This document shows, piece by piece, positions 10,301 to 21,100 of a stretch of DNA of 31,651 nucleotides. The translations under genes were made by a program, and so were the position numbers. The notes below the pieces were generated by a model, which saw nothing but the letters and a program-made list of their open reading frames with translations, did not search any database and was not told the DNA's origin. The stretch is taken from positions 253,250 through 284,900 of the forward strand of contig DF236996.1 in the NCBI GenBank assembly GCA_000708835.1. The letters are read 5' to 3'. This DNA is from Klebsormidium nitens. Lineage: Eukaryota > Streptophyta > Klebsormidiophyceae > Klebsormidiales > Klebsormidiaceae. Position 1 is the stretch's first letter. Every line of letters begins with the position of its first letter.

Positions 10301-13300
10301 GCGGTTTACAGAGCCCCCTTGCTGGAGCACGACCGTTCATTCTTCATAGTGACAGCCTGGGTCACACAGTAGGAACGTCCAAAGGGCGCCGATGGAATCC
10401 TCACCACCCTTCAACCACAGAACCATTAATTAAAGCTACGAAACCATATACCTCAGACCTTCACGTCCCAATACCCGAAAAATATGGTCGACGTGGCGCA
10501 AGCGTGAGGAGCTGCCGCCACTTTCATCTTGCGGTTCTCGTGTTGGACAATGTGGACAATAAGACGTGTACAAACCGCTACGTGTCCGACAAACTCACCA
10601 GAGCATGACGGTGGACGGCGCCGCCAGCTTGACGAGCGGCCGCCAGTTGCGGAAGGTTTTGTTCCACGCGAAGCGCGGCCGCGAGGGCGCGTAGCGCTTG
10701 GTGAAGTACACGTGTGCGGCCAGGATGAGGAACATGACGCAGTAGGAGATCGACGTGGCGATCGCGGCGCCGTCGGATTTCCAGCCCAGGTAGTAGATTA
10801 AGAGCCTGCATGACGTCAAAACGACGTGAAGATGAATTGAGGGTAACGGGTGTTGGTATTGAGAATGGCAATGGGGCGACATAGAGCAATTGTGTTCGCA
10901 ACGCCAAACGAATTGGAAGCTCGTATCCAAATGTGATGGGTTCTCTTTCTCAAAGGACAACTTCTTCCACTCATGCCTTCGCTCTCGTGCTGGCAGCAGA
11001 TGTACTTCACTTCTGTAAGCGACGAATGAATCGAAGGCAGAGCCGTCCAAAGAGAATGGAGTAAAAGTGGTCCCAGTGCCTTTCCTTTTCATGGGCCCTA
11101 CTCTGCAGCCTCTATCACAAGAAGAGTGGGAGTCAAACTCACGGCCCCTTTCCTATAGCCTCGATCCACAACGAGAACTTTACAAGCTAATCACCTAATT
11201 TCCGCAATCCAGAGAAGGGTTGGTGAGTTCCACCGGCCCTGTTTTGGCAGCTTTTTCCTTTGACGAGGGTGACAGCTCTCCCAGAGTGTTTACACCTCTT
11301 CTGCAGACTTCACATCAACGGAGGCATTTTGGAGAATCTGCATTCCTCAAAGATGCAAACCCACTCACCAGTTGGCCGGCACGTGCAGCACCAGAGTCAG
11401 TGCAGAACACCACGCGAGCGGCCCCGTGACCCCCTGGGACTGTAGAAACACGACTAGCGGCGCAGACCATGCGTGCGCAAACATGCTAGGGATGAGGAAG
11501 ATCAGGTAGCGCGCCGCCATTTTCGCCAGTTCGGGGTCTTGTCCCAGTAAGAGGAGAATCGGGTAGGCTTGAGTCCATATGGCGCAGACGAGTACAGCAA
11601 CTAGGGTGAGGAGAATGACGGAGCATAGCATCATGTGGCCGAGCTCGGTGTACTGGCCCGCGCCAAACGCGCGCCCGCCGAGGGTCTCGAAGCCGAGGAT
11701 CATGCCAATCTGCGGGGGAATTTTATTTGTGACAAGATCAAGAGATCCAGAATATAGCAGGTGAACGCTTTCCGTTGCTCGAACTTTTGTGGGAGCAAGA
11801 AATAAAAGATACGAAAATTGGTAAAAGAACGCCTACTAGTCGCTCAGGGTCTCGAAGCCAAGGATCATGCCGATCTGCGGGGAAGGTGGAGAGGAGAAGA
11901 GGGGGTTTGTGCGTGGCAAGAGATTGATGAACACGAAGAGGGGCAAAAGAATGCCTTCAGTTGCCCAGGGTCTCGAAACCGAGGATCATGCCCACTTATC
12001 TGCGGAAAAGATGGAGGGTGTTTTTGTAAGGTGAGAGATTACAGATACGAAAAATGAAGCAAACGAACGCCTTCAGTTGCCTAGGGTTATGGAGCAGAGG
12101 ATCCTGCCAATTTGAGGGGAAAGATAGGGACAATTGCCGCGAGTGGCGAGAGATTGACACTCATTAGAGCCGTCTGGAGGTGACGACCCAGAATCTTAGG
12201 TGTGGAAATGCTTGAAGTTTCGAATGGATCTTTCTGCAACCTATTTGTGACTGGTGCCCCGCATGTGGTTTCGAGGAGCATGCCAATACCCAGTTGAAAA
12301 ATTTGCTGCTTCCAAATTAGAGGCCCACGAAAAGATTTCAAGAAACCCGCGTTGCTGTTTACATGCAAAGGTATTGCTGCCAAAGCTTTCTGGAGCCAAG
12401 TGGCCCACAAATTAGAGCTGTTTCATGCAAGGCAGAAGAAGTTATGATCTAGTGAGGAAAGATGGCGTCATCGCATGCTGCTCAACTAACTTTGCCATTG
12501 TTAAAAGTGTCGTCATTGGACAGATTTTGTTCCTGTTACAAACATACGGAATGTGAGGATCCTGCTAGCAGAAGAGATACCGCCAGCGCTACGCTTGTAT
12601 CTTGGAACCATTTTCAGACTTATGTGCTAAGTACATGGCCAGGAAATGAAGCTCAAAACTTCTGAACTCTCTTACATTATCTTCTTCCGGAACACCTCTG
12701 CCCTGAAGCGTGTTGATAAGCACATGGTTGTACACCTCTTCTTTTGTCAAAGGCCATGGGTTTGATTGTGGTTCAAGTGCCCATTAACAAGGCTTGGTCA
12801 ACATCCGGCCATTCCTGTGTGTACTACTCGTGCGCTTTCTTATAGTCAGCTCAAAGTGAAGCCAGCACCAACATCAGCACCACTTCCAAGGTCTGAAAGC
12901 TGTCTTCAAGGAAAAATGAGGGCACTGAAAGAGTACAGGACCATAACCATCTTCCACTTGTGCAGCTTGACATTCAGAGGTATAGACTAGCTTCGAGCAG
13001 ATTAGACACGCTCTGCTAGACATCGACCGACCAGTCAACACCAGGACCGACCAATTAACAGCAGGACCAGAAGTGTTGCTATGGCACCACCACCTCCACT
13101 TCATCAACATACCCCGAGCTCAAAATCCATTCCTTGATTCCATATACCACCACTATATGCAAGCCCACAGGAGCTGCCAAAGTGACGCACTGCCAACCGC
13201 TTACAAGCAAATGTACCACCAGCGTACATTCATCCATCATGACCATTTGTAGAGCTGTGGTAACATAGAGAGATCAGAGAATGCAAGCAAAGTTGAAAGA

Positions 13301-13766
13301 AAGAGAATCCCTCGCCCACCAGCACATAATGACCCGTCGCATTGGCCAGCGTTGTCGCCAGCTGACAGCTCGCCAGCTCAAGCGTCCCCAGATGCCCCAC
13401 GAACGCCGCTGAGCTCAGCACGAGCAGCATCTGCACCAGGTTCATGCCAACGATCGGTGCAGCCAGTTTTACCTGGCCCTTTGCCTCGTCCCAGAACACT
13501 TTTCTCGGCTCCACCGCAACCTCCGCCTCCTGAGCCTCGTGCTGCCTGGCAGCTTCCGCAGCAGTTTGAGGGGGGGGAGAAGCAGGAATTTGCTCGGGCT
13601 GGCTGAAACCCCCCGCTGGGAGCCGAGGGTTTCGGAAGTTGGGTGTTTTGGGGGCGACCCGAGATGGGGTTTGGAGGGGGGAGCTCCCATCTTTCATAGA
13701 GCGGGGAGAGGGGATGGTTAGTGCAATCTCCTTCGGATACCTCTCATACGAGATGCTCTCCATCAT
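7369..13766 (-). CDS. MATE efflux family (DETOXIFICATION-like) transporter, 9 exons
   Basis: A cation-coupled multidrug and toxic compound extrusion transporter, a multi-pass membrane protein. Exons on the minus strand: 13766-13320, 11709-11369, 10805-10599, 9907-9821, 9435-9379, 8969-8725, 8401-8283, 8000-7914 and 7473-7369. All joins are GT-AG and in phase, giving 564 aa plus TAG. Residues 1-92 are hydrophilic and proline-rich, longer than in many plant DTX proteins. The first membrane segment begins at about residue 99. Family marks are FVGHLGTLELA, FETLGGRAFGAGQY (land plants usually have TLCGQAFGA), MLCLEFWAFDIL, TRVSTELGS and GVIRGCGRQPLGA. The start is the first of two tandem ATGs in a good context. 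Seven of eight donors are gtgag. Substrate and membrane (vacuole or plasma membrane) cannot be read from sequence. The introns carry duplicated exon-junction blocks, listed separately. Confidence 0.95.
8461..8600 (-). repeat. duplicate of the MATE exon 6 / intron 6 junction
   Basis: This block in MATE intron 6 repeats the end of exon 6 and the start of its intron at an offset of about 216 bases. The AAGCTCACC (plus strand) of the donor is at 8501 in the copy and 8717 in the original. Similarity extends over the exon side (GAACGCGAGGCA) and the intron side (GGCAGGAGAAG). The copy keeps a gtgagc donor. Confidence 0.85.
8509..8568 (-). other. candidate cassette exon (pseudo-exon 6b)
   Basis: Within the exon-6 duplicate, an AG acceptor (plus-strand ct at 8569-8570) and a gtgagc donor frame 60 nt. 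The block enters and leaves in phase 1, as the exon 6 / exon 7 join requires. It has no stop and encodes VILVCLAFLDVNPQNAG, resembling MILACLAFSDAISQNAG of exon 6. Including it would insert 20 residues and keep the frame. The pyrimidine tract is modest. Whether it is ever spliced in is unknown. Confidence 0.45.
9655..9840 (-). repeat. tandem copies of the MATE exon 4 donor junction
   Basis: The exon 4 donor, CTGTCCGTCGC|gtgagtgtc on the minus strand, is followed about 74 bases on by CTGTCCGTAGT|gtgagtgtc and about 70 bases further by CGTCCGTGT|gtgaggg. The flanking text also repeats (CAGCAGCTCGTGGAAGC, CAGCAACTCATGAAAGC). The original donor lies at 9819-9820. Read-through from exon 4 meets TGA at once, so the copies would act only as decoy donors. 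Confidence 0.85.
11670..12290 (-). repeat. decaying tandem array of the MATE exon 2 acceptor and exon start
   Basis: The 5' end of exon 2 with its acceptor recurs upstream in intron 1. On the plus strand the anchor AGGATCATGCC lies at 11696 (the real exon), 11861, 11982, 12098 (AGGATCCTGCC) and weakly 12275 (AGGAGCATGCC). Similarity falls with distance. The nearest copy reads ccccgcag|ATCGGCATGATCCTTGGC on the minus strand, encoding IGMILGFETL and then a stop soon after. Intervening text also repeats (GAACGCCTTCAGTTGCC; GAGAGATT). Confidence 0.88.
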
Positions 13767-16438
13767 GGCTGCAGAATGTGACGGGAGCTGGAAAGGAAAG
13801 GAAGGGAACTGCTGCTAGCTGGAAAGCATGGAAGGAAGGGAAAATTGGAAGAGACACTGCGAAACCAAGCAAAAAGAAGAGAGTGTGCCAAACTCAAGAG
13901 ATTGTCCAGCTCAATGCTTCTTCTTCATAAAAGGTAGACTGTCCAGCACTCGCCCGCGCCCTGTTGCATGGGCAGTCTGAACAGTACCGTCGGCATACTA
14001 GTATTGATCAAAAGGCTGATTGAGAGCAGCATTCATGGCAAATCCTTCACTTCCGAAATTCTAGCTCAGAACACCGACTGACCACGAGAAACCGAAGGAA
14101 GGCATCTTCAGCCGTGGATTCCCATCAAGAAAGCATATCGTGCGGCCAGCAATGTTCTCCACCGGAGGGTTAATAACTAACTTTTGAACGGACATGACTT
14201 CATACTAAACCCTTTCACTGCAGGCCGCCCGCGGCACACGAAGCGCGCGGCGCTGCACATGCGTACCGTAGCTTGAGTCCGGCCGATTCCTTACGCAGTC
14301 AGCAGAACTGAGATTTTGATGATATAGACTAGTAGTACGACTGTTCCTTCTTATGCTGAAGCTAGGTAAAAGTGGACAGAAGAGCAAGCCTCGTGAGGCT
14401 GGTGACGGGACCGCATAGAAACCTCAATAAAAGCTAGAATACTACTAGGAGACGGCCCCGCTGGCTGTCGCGCCTGCCTCGAGTTCGTGCTGACGCTGTG
14501 AGACGCTGGTTATGATCTGATGGGTACCAATAATGTTCGTTCTTGATATCGAAATGGAGTTTCAGCGGGACAGGCGGTACGGTCCAGAGTTTCCAGAATT
14601 GTGTAGGCCAGGATTCTAGGACTCGTTTGTCAATCATTTTTACTTGCAAACTTCTCGTCTGACACGTCCGACTGTTTCGATTTTTGGATTCATCTACTCG
14701 TAAGCCTCAGGGGTTCTCGGCTGGCTATTCTCCCTGCTTGCCCTTAATGTTTCCTCTGTTAATTTATCTATGGGTTTTTTAGGCAGACCATTGACGCTCG
14801 ACCGTCAGGATGGGAGCGATCGGGCATACTACAACTCTGCTCGACATTAACAAAAAATGAATTCAGATCGTGCGTCTTGTGACATATTGCCAGCCTATTG
14901 GTATAGATCCGACGCTGCAAAAATTCAACTTGACAGACCTTTTCTTTCAAAGAATACATGAGAGCATCGATGTGTGATATGGTGACGGTCTATTACCAAG
15001 TGCAGGCTCGTCATGTTGAAGACCCTTCGACTCCGACTGAGTCTTTCTCATTTGTAGTGGCATGAAGTGATCGATCGTCAAGAATCAATCGAGTTATTGA
15101 TTCCAGTCAGTCATGTCACTTACTAAGTTTCCGAGATGCCAGAGTTTTGATATGCAGTGGGCCCAAGCAACATAACGAAGTTCTCATCACAAATGCAACT
15201 TGCGTGAAGTTCTGCCTTCACGCCAAGAAGCCAGCAGGATATAGAAGATATAGAAGGTGCGCTAGTCGCAGTAGGCAAAACGCGCCTGCTGAATCCTTGG
15301 GAAACTGACCAACTGACCAACGTTTCAGGACGTTTTAGAAAACTTGACTCTTGTTGTGGAGCCCCAAACTTTCTGACTTTCTAAGATGAATGCCGAAAAA
15401 CTTAGGCGATCTCAGTGCCCACCGATCTTGATAAGTTTTGAAGCCGCCACTTCTCCGAAGGGATCTTGTACTGTCAAGGGCACAACATGAAATCTATTTA
15501 GAATAATAGAATCAGCTCTGCGCGCGACACTTCCATTGGGGACGTACATTACGAACACTGCAACATGGCACACGGTTAGCTCACGCTGAGGAACCGATCC
15601 GGATGAATAATGCGCTCAGTCTGGACGTGTACTAATCTATCTACTCAGCAGATACTTGCCAAGGGGCCACAATCCCGCACGCCTTTTTCTGGGGTTGCAG
15701 GGGAAGTGGCAACTTTAATTCAAAGTTCAAAGCTTCGCGTTCCAATGGTGGCAATTTTTGCTTCAAAGAAGGTCAGACAAGCTTTCGATCAGTATCAGCA
15801 GCACCTTTCTAGCCCATTTACATCTGAAAGTAGAGCAAAATGTGGTTCCTCCTACCTCCAACTTCACAACTCCTCAGGGATTTCTTTCCAGCGATATAAG
15901 TAAGCCAAATTCTAGTAGAATTTGCAGCAAGAGTTTTCTCGATTGTGCTTGCATCAGATCATGAATACAACGGCATGCAGGCTCACCTCAAAGAATGCTA
16001 CCGGTGCTTTCTGAGCTTACCGGTGCTGATGCTAGAGGTAACTTTGACTTTCGGTGCCGGACACCCGCAAGAGTGGCCGGCCGAGTCCGTGTCCCCCAAA
16101 AATACCACCATCGACAGTTTGTTTTGGCTTTACACCAATAGAGGCACAGTGTGCCGTCAGCCATTCCACTTTGCTCCGCAACTTTGCCAATAACGCATGT
16201 CTATTGGTACTTCTTGTCTGCAGGTCAAAATCATGTTACGCTTGAGGAGAGAGGCGGAAGACACAAGAGTTTTCAAATTATATTGTTATACATATTGTCA
16301 GAGATAACCTCAAAATAACCGACCATCAACCGGACACCTTTGCACACCTGGCACACAGGTTTTGATCGATTTCATGGCAGCTATAAGCTCCATTCTTACT
16401 GAACTGTCTGACAAAGCCGGATCATTGGGGCAAATTGA

Positions 16439-16855
16439 TTACTCCGAGCCCAATATTGGAGGCATATGCTCCAATAGATCAAGGACTTCAGAATCGCATG
16501 CCCATGATCGCATGCGTGCAGTGACAGAAGCAAAAGAACCTTGACAGAAACGATACAGCTTCGCATATGTGTCCATTCTCACCTCTTTAGGGCCTTTCCC
16601 AGGTTGCAATCCGCTCATGGTGAGATGCCAGTGCCTTGTACCCAGCACCGTGAAATCATGAAACGTAGCTAAGTTCTTGTACGTTTTCTCGCCGTACTCA
16701 TTGATTACAATGTGCCTGATCATATAGAACATGCACCGACTCCGATCCGTTCTTTGAATCTCTATAACGTCGCCATCTTTGTACACCCACCCATATTCAT
16801 GCTCACGTCTTTGCCTGTTCGGTTCACAATTTTCGCAAGGTTCTGCCAGAACCAT
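16439..16855 (-). CDS. hypothetical ORF, 138 codons
   Basis: I do not recognise this protein. The composition looks protein-like in its first 91 codons, with two CxxC-type cysteines near the start (CENCEPN) and a run such as YGWVYKDGDVIEIQR and TYKNLATFHDF. A plausible gtgaga donor follows GLQPGKGPKE at about 16583, so the remaining codons may be intron. No partner exon could be joined with confidence. It may be a gene fragment, a transposon relic or chance. Confidence 0.25.
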   Translation of the reverse strand: MVLAEPCENCEPNRQRREHEYGWVYKDGDVIEIQRTDRSRCMFYMIRHIVINEYGEKTYKNLATFHDFTVLGTRHWHLTMSGLQPGKGPKEVRMDTYAKLYRFCQGSFASVTARMRSWACDSEVLDLLEHMPPILGSE

Positions 16856-17186
16856 TAGTCTAATAAGTCAGACATCTTGGGGCGAAGATACTCCAGTGGC
16901 AGGGACCTCAGGCTGGCAGGAATTCACTTCCCGTCTTCCCGAATTGTTGAGAAGTTTTTTGGTTTTTACGTTTCCGGTCAGCTTTCGTGGGCAATTTAAA
17001 CTGGTGCTTGAAAAGTGATACCAATCGCTTCCTGTCTACCGCCTCAAATCCAAGAAGCATTTTTTTGAAACTGTTCCCGACTCCCAGACAGTAGCCATTG
17101 TATGATTGTACATGTGCAGCCTGGAAATGCCGGGTAGTCGGCCGGCCGCCACTGTGCACGCGGCCGCTGCGCGACCGCAGTCTACG

Positions 17187-17259
17187 GTAGGAGGGTTTAA
17201 GGGTACGTCAAGGGTTTTGTAGTTATGTCACGTACCAGTTACGTACCCGTAAACCCTAC
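17187..17259. repeat. imperfect inverted repeat
   Basis: The left arm (17187-17208, GTAGGAGGGTTTAAGGGTACGT) pairs with the right arm (17241-17259, ACGTACCCGTAAACCCTAC) with one mismatch and a three-base bulge, around a 32-base loop. A related ACGTACCCG hairpin occurs at the right edge of the window. Confidence 0.75.
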
Positions 17260-17373
17260 GGCAGACCGTAACCCTACAGGCTAGAATCGTGACCGCGCCT
17301 GCTCCAAAATGGGAAGGGCCACATTGCGAGCTGAGGGAACGCCATTCCAAGCTTCATCAATTGATGGCAGCTC

Positions 17374-17796
17374 TCACAGTGGACGTGGTGGTAGCTCACT
17401 GTACTGCTTCTTCAATCGACTTGATTTCAAATGGGCAAAGTCTTGACTTTTCCATGCATTGCATGGCAGTTGAGCCTCACAAAGCTGCAGCAGCCTCCCT
17501 AGGATTGCCGGTGCTCCGTCTGAGACAAGTAGCAGCAATACAGCTGCATTTCTTCTGCGGGCAGCATTGCACCGCTTGTGTCCTGTGAGTGACCCTATCT
17601 GGTGGTGTATTCTACTAAAGACTTTCTTCATGTGGTCCCGGGTGTGTCCCGGTCCCCCAATGGCAGCTGAATTGATCACACCGTATATATTCTGGCCTGG
17701 ACGAGGGTGCCAAAGTTTTATTAATATCACTGGCCAATTGGAAAGAGGAGGACCTGACACGTACCATTTGACCAATCGTTGAGAACAATGCTTCAA
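17374..17796 (-). CDS. hypothetical ORF, 140 codons
   Basis: Unrecognised. The first half has a protein-like run (LWHPRPGQNIYGVINSAAI, GPGHTRDHMKKVF). A possible acceptor (cactcacag) sits in the middle, and the opposite strand also has an open frame over part of the same bases, so the true frame is not settled. It could belong with the ORF at 16439-16855 as an old mobile-element protein, but no catalytic motif is visible. Confidence 0.18.
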   Translation of the reverse strand: MKHCSQRLVKWYVSGPPLSNWPVILIKLWHPRPGQNIYGVINSAAIGGPGHTRDHMKKVFSRIHHQIGSLTGHKRCNAARRRNAAVLLLLVSDGAPAILGRLLQLCEAQLPCNAWKSQDFAHLKSSRLKKQYSELPPRPL

Positions 17797-18185
17797 ACGC
17801 GTTAGTTGGTTTTAGTAAAATTGTACCTCATGGCGCCAGGAGGATAGTAATCATGCAACCCATAGTCTTCTGCGTCGCTCAATGTGCTCCTTCTTGTTAA
17901 AAAACGGAAAGCTGGCAGACTTGATCATCACAGCGATTCATTCACCAGTCCTTCACAGCTTCTGGTGTGAACCTCTTAAAGCTGCAGTGAAAGAACCACA
18001 GGCGCTCCTCAAAGTCTCTTACAAAACCAATTCCTATTCTTTCAAGCTGAGTTTGACATCAGGAGAGAGAAAGCCGTTATGGCAGCAACTCCTCTGCATA
18101 TATCTCTTCTGCCTCAAACGACGTAAGAAAGCTGTGCCTATACTTACACTCCCTTTTCTTGCAGTTTCCTTGAGCCCCCAAAGCC

Positions 18186-21100
18186 ATGGCAATTCGTGAG
18201 GTCAGCAGGGGCTGGGTGAAACCCTTCCCCCCATCAGACTCTCCCAAGGAACTCCCTCTGAGCGACCTTGATGTCATTCAAGTCCCATACCACATACCCG
18301 TCATCTTTGTCTACCGTTCTGGGGGGTCCTCTAAAGGGGCAGAAGTAAGCCCCCTGACAGGAAGTGGTTTGCCTACTACAGCTTTGCTGAAGGAGTCTCT
18401 GGCTCGCACCTTAGCAGCTTTCTACCCTCTGGGGGGGCGCATTGGAAGCTCAAACGGCAGGTGCGCACTCACACTTTTGCTACTGCCCAGGCTTTTTGAG
18501 AGAGCCAAAGTTGGTTCACTGAGGTGTCAATTGCAGTCGCGATTCTTTGCATAATTGTTTTCCCTTGTAGGGAGAGTCCTTGTAGTAAAGCTGTATGTTG
18601 AAAACGATTCTTTTACGGTTGTCATGCAGATGCAGGATTTCAAATTCTTGGGACTGTGGCACCTAGCAGCTATCCGCCCCTGCCCACCATTTCCCCTGAC
18701 GAAACCACTTGCTCATGAAGTGGAAAAGAACTTAGAGGGTTTGAGGCTCTGTGGAGAGGAACGTACTCTTATGGTTGCCCTCTTTCCTTTCACAAAGTCT
18801 TCATCTTTCCCGCAGACCGGTAGCCTATGGATTCAACGACGGCGTTCCCTTCATCGAGTCTGAGTGCAATTTGGAGATTCCTTCCGATCTGCAGCCCAGT
18901 CAGTTCTCGTCCGAATTGCTGGCTACACCAACGCCAGGGATTGGCGGAACACCTCAGGGCGTCCCAGTGATGTCAGTCAAGGTGAGATTCGCTGACATCA
19001 TTGATCATTTGTCATTTATCATTTATCCTGCTACTACAGCCGCTTCCTGTGCAGAGGAAAGAGTGAAAGTCATTTTCAACCAGCAGCTGCCCTTACAATC
19101 GAAGCGTCCTCTGATGGGCCCTCCTCCGCAGTTGAGGGATACCGTCCGCGAGTCTACCTGTCGAGACAAACGGAAAAATCACATTCAAGGGGAATTACTC
19201 TTGAGATACTGAGGCTAAAGATGCGAAGGCGCCCTTGATTTAAACCTGGGCTCTTATCGCCATCTAGTCGAAGGACCTCCGTGATCAAGTCGACAGGTTT
19301 CAGTCAGGTGACGGAATTTGTATAACCCAGCTAACCAAGCTTATCCCTCTCTGCTAGGTAGTCTAACCTCCAGCCATGTTCCGAGCCCCATTTTTTGTTT
19401 ACTCCGTTTCGTATTTGGCGCCTGGCATCTTCCAACACTCGCCACGAGCTTCTCAATTACGGTTCAATAAATTCACTATGGAGCAACATGTTGAAAGACA
19501 ATTCCATAATTTGATTATGAGGCAACATGTTAAAAGTCCACTTGACAAGCGTGTCCTCCACTCACATCTTGCCACGTGTCCGCCTCAGGTAACCCGGTTT
19601 CGGTGCGGGGGCCTCGTGCTCGGAGTCAGTTTCCACCATCAGATTGTGGATGCAGCGGCGTTCTTCACTTTTATGGGCGCCTGGGCGGGGGTCGCCCGCG
19701 GCAAATCTCCAGCGTCGCCGTCCCTTAACCGGACGGTCCTAATTGGTCGGGATGAGCGAACGAATGGAGGTCGGTTCCCCGTATCTTCTATCGGCGTTGA
19801 ATGTTCAAGCCGATTCCGGAACGATTGCAAGAAGGCTCTTGAGTTGAAGACTGGACTTCGAATTGCAGTACTGAGTCTAAGTGTCCGTAAGCCAGCTGCA
19901 ATGCTTCTCTTTCACAGATCGTAATTCATGCGCCAGCCACCGACGCCTTTCTTGGCACTTCGAACCGCTCATAGCCCCCGCTTAGGCAACCCACTCCGCC
20001 AACATCTGAAACTATTCGAATCTTACGTGTATTATGCGTCCGGCTGTTGCGCACCATGGCTGCCTCGACCCTTTGATTCTTCCTTTTTTGATTATTCATC
20101 GAATGGCTCAAAACGCACAGAGTCGTAATGCGTACTTCTGTACCCTTCCCAGTGCAGGCCTCGAAAACGGAGGTCCGCAACCGTCGTCCCTGTGGGGCTC
20201 CGCGTTCGCCACGTGGCAGAAGCACGCGTCCTTCTGGCGCGCATATGCCGATCTGCGGTGGCGGTCGCTCGGCCAAAAAGAAGGCCTCCTGCGAGTGACG
20301 TTTACGCGGGAGGAGGTGGCGTGGCTGAAGCGGGCAGCGAACGAGAAGAGCAGCCAGAGCTGGGACCCAAGGTATGGAAAATATCGACTTACAGTCAGCT
20401 AGTTTCTTTCCGCTTTTTGACTTTCGTGTGTTATAGATGCAACGGCAGGGCATGGAGCTTTCAGTTTGATGTCTCTTCAATTTAGCAAGGGTAAGCTGTA
20501 GCAATTGTAAGCTCCTGCACTAACACGAAAAACCTAACCCGTAGAATCGCCCGCTCCGCACCCGAACCCACCCTAACCCCCAAACTAACCCTACCCGTCC
20601 TAGGCTGGTTACCTTACTATTGCTAAAGCTTACTATTGCTGAATCGAAGATCCTTCAGAAATACCGAAGTCAGCTGGTTCTTTTCCGCTTGTTGGACTTT
20701 CGTGTTTAAAAGAAGCAACGGAAGGGCACGGAGCTTTCAGTTTGTTCACTGTCTCCAAGCCTGCCCTTCGATGCTCCCTTGTCGACTCCGGGCATCGATG
20801 CAAAGCGTAGTGGTCCGCCTCCGATAGAACACTCGTAAGAACATCAGTTACGAGCCGAAGATTTTGTTCATTTGGATAGAAGAAACACTTTTGATGTGCT
20901 TCAATCGCGAAGACCACAATGAACGGGCCGACGGACGTGCAGGCTCGCAACCGACCTCTTCGGCTCCCCACATCAAGACAAGGAACCTTCTCAAGATTCG
21001 AGTCTATTTGTCGCACTGATAGGAAACGTCGATGTGGAGGTTTCAGGGTAGCAGACAAAGAAAACAGTCATTGCAAACGCCTGAGCCCAAGGTCACAAAG

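Larger units (their letters stand above)
13767..18185. other. 4.4-kb divergent spacer between the MATE and BAHD genes
   Basis: Both flanking genes start outward from here, so their promoters lie at its ends. In between I see no gene with recognisable family features. There are weak ORFs at 16439-16855 and 17374-17796 (minus) and an imperfect inverted repeat at 17187-17259. From about 13930 to 16300 I see nothing that can be supported. Confidence 0.55.

Noticed and set aside
20535-20605. CCTAACCC-like words resembling a telomere repeat
   Set aside because: They are irregular, with no exact repeated unit; probably a C-rich intron stretch.
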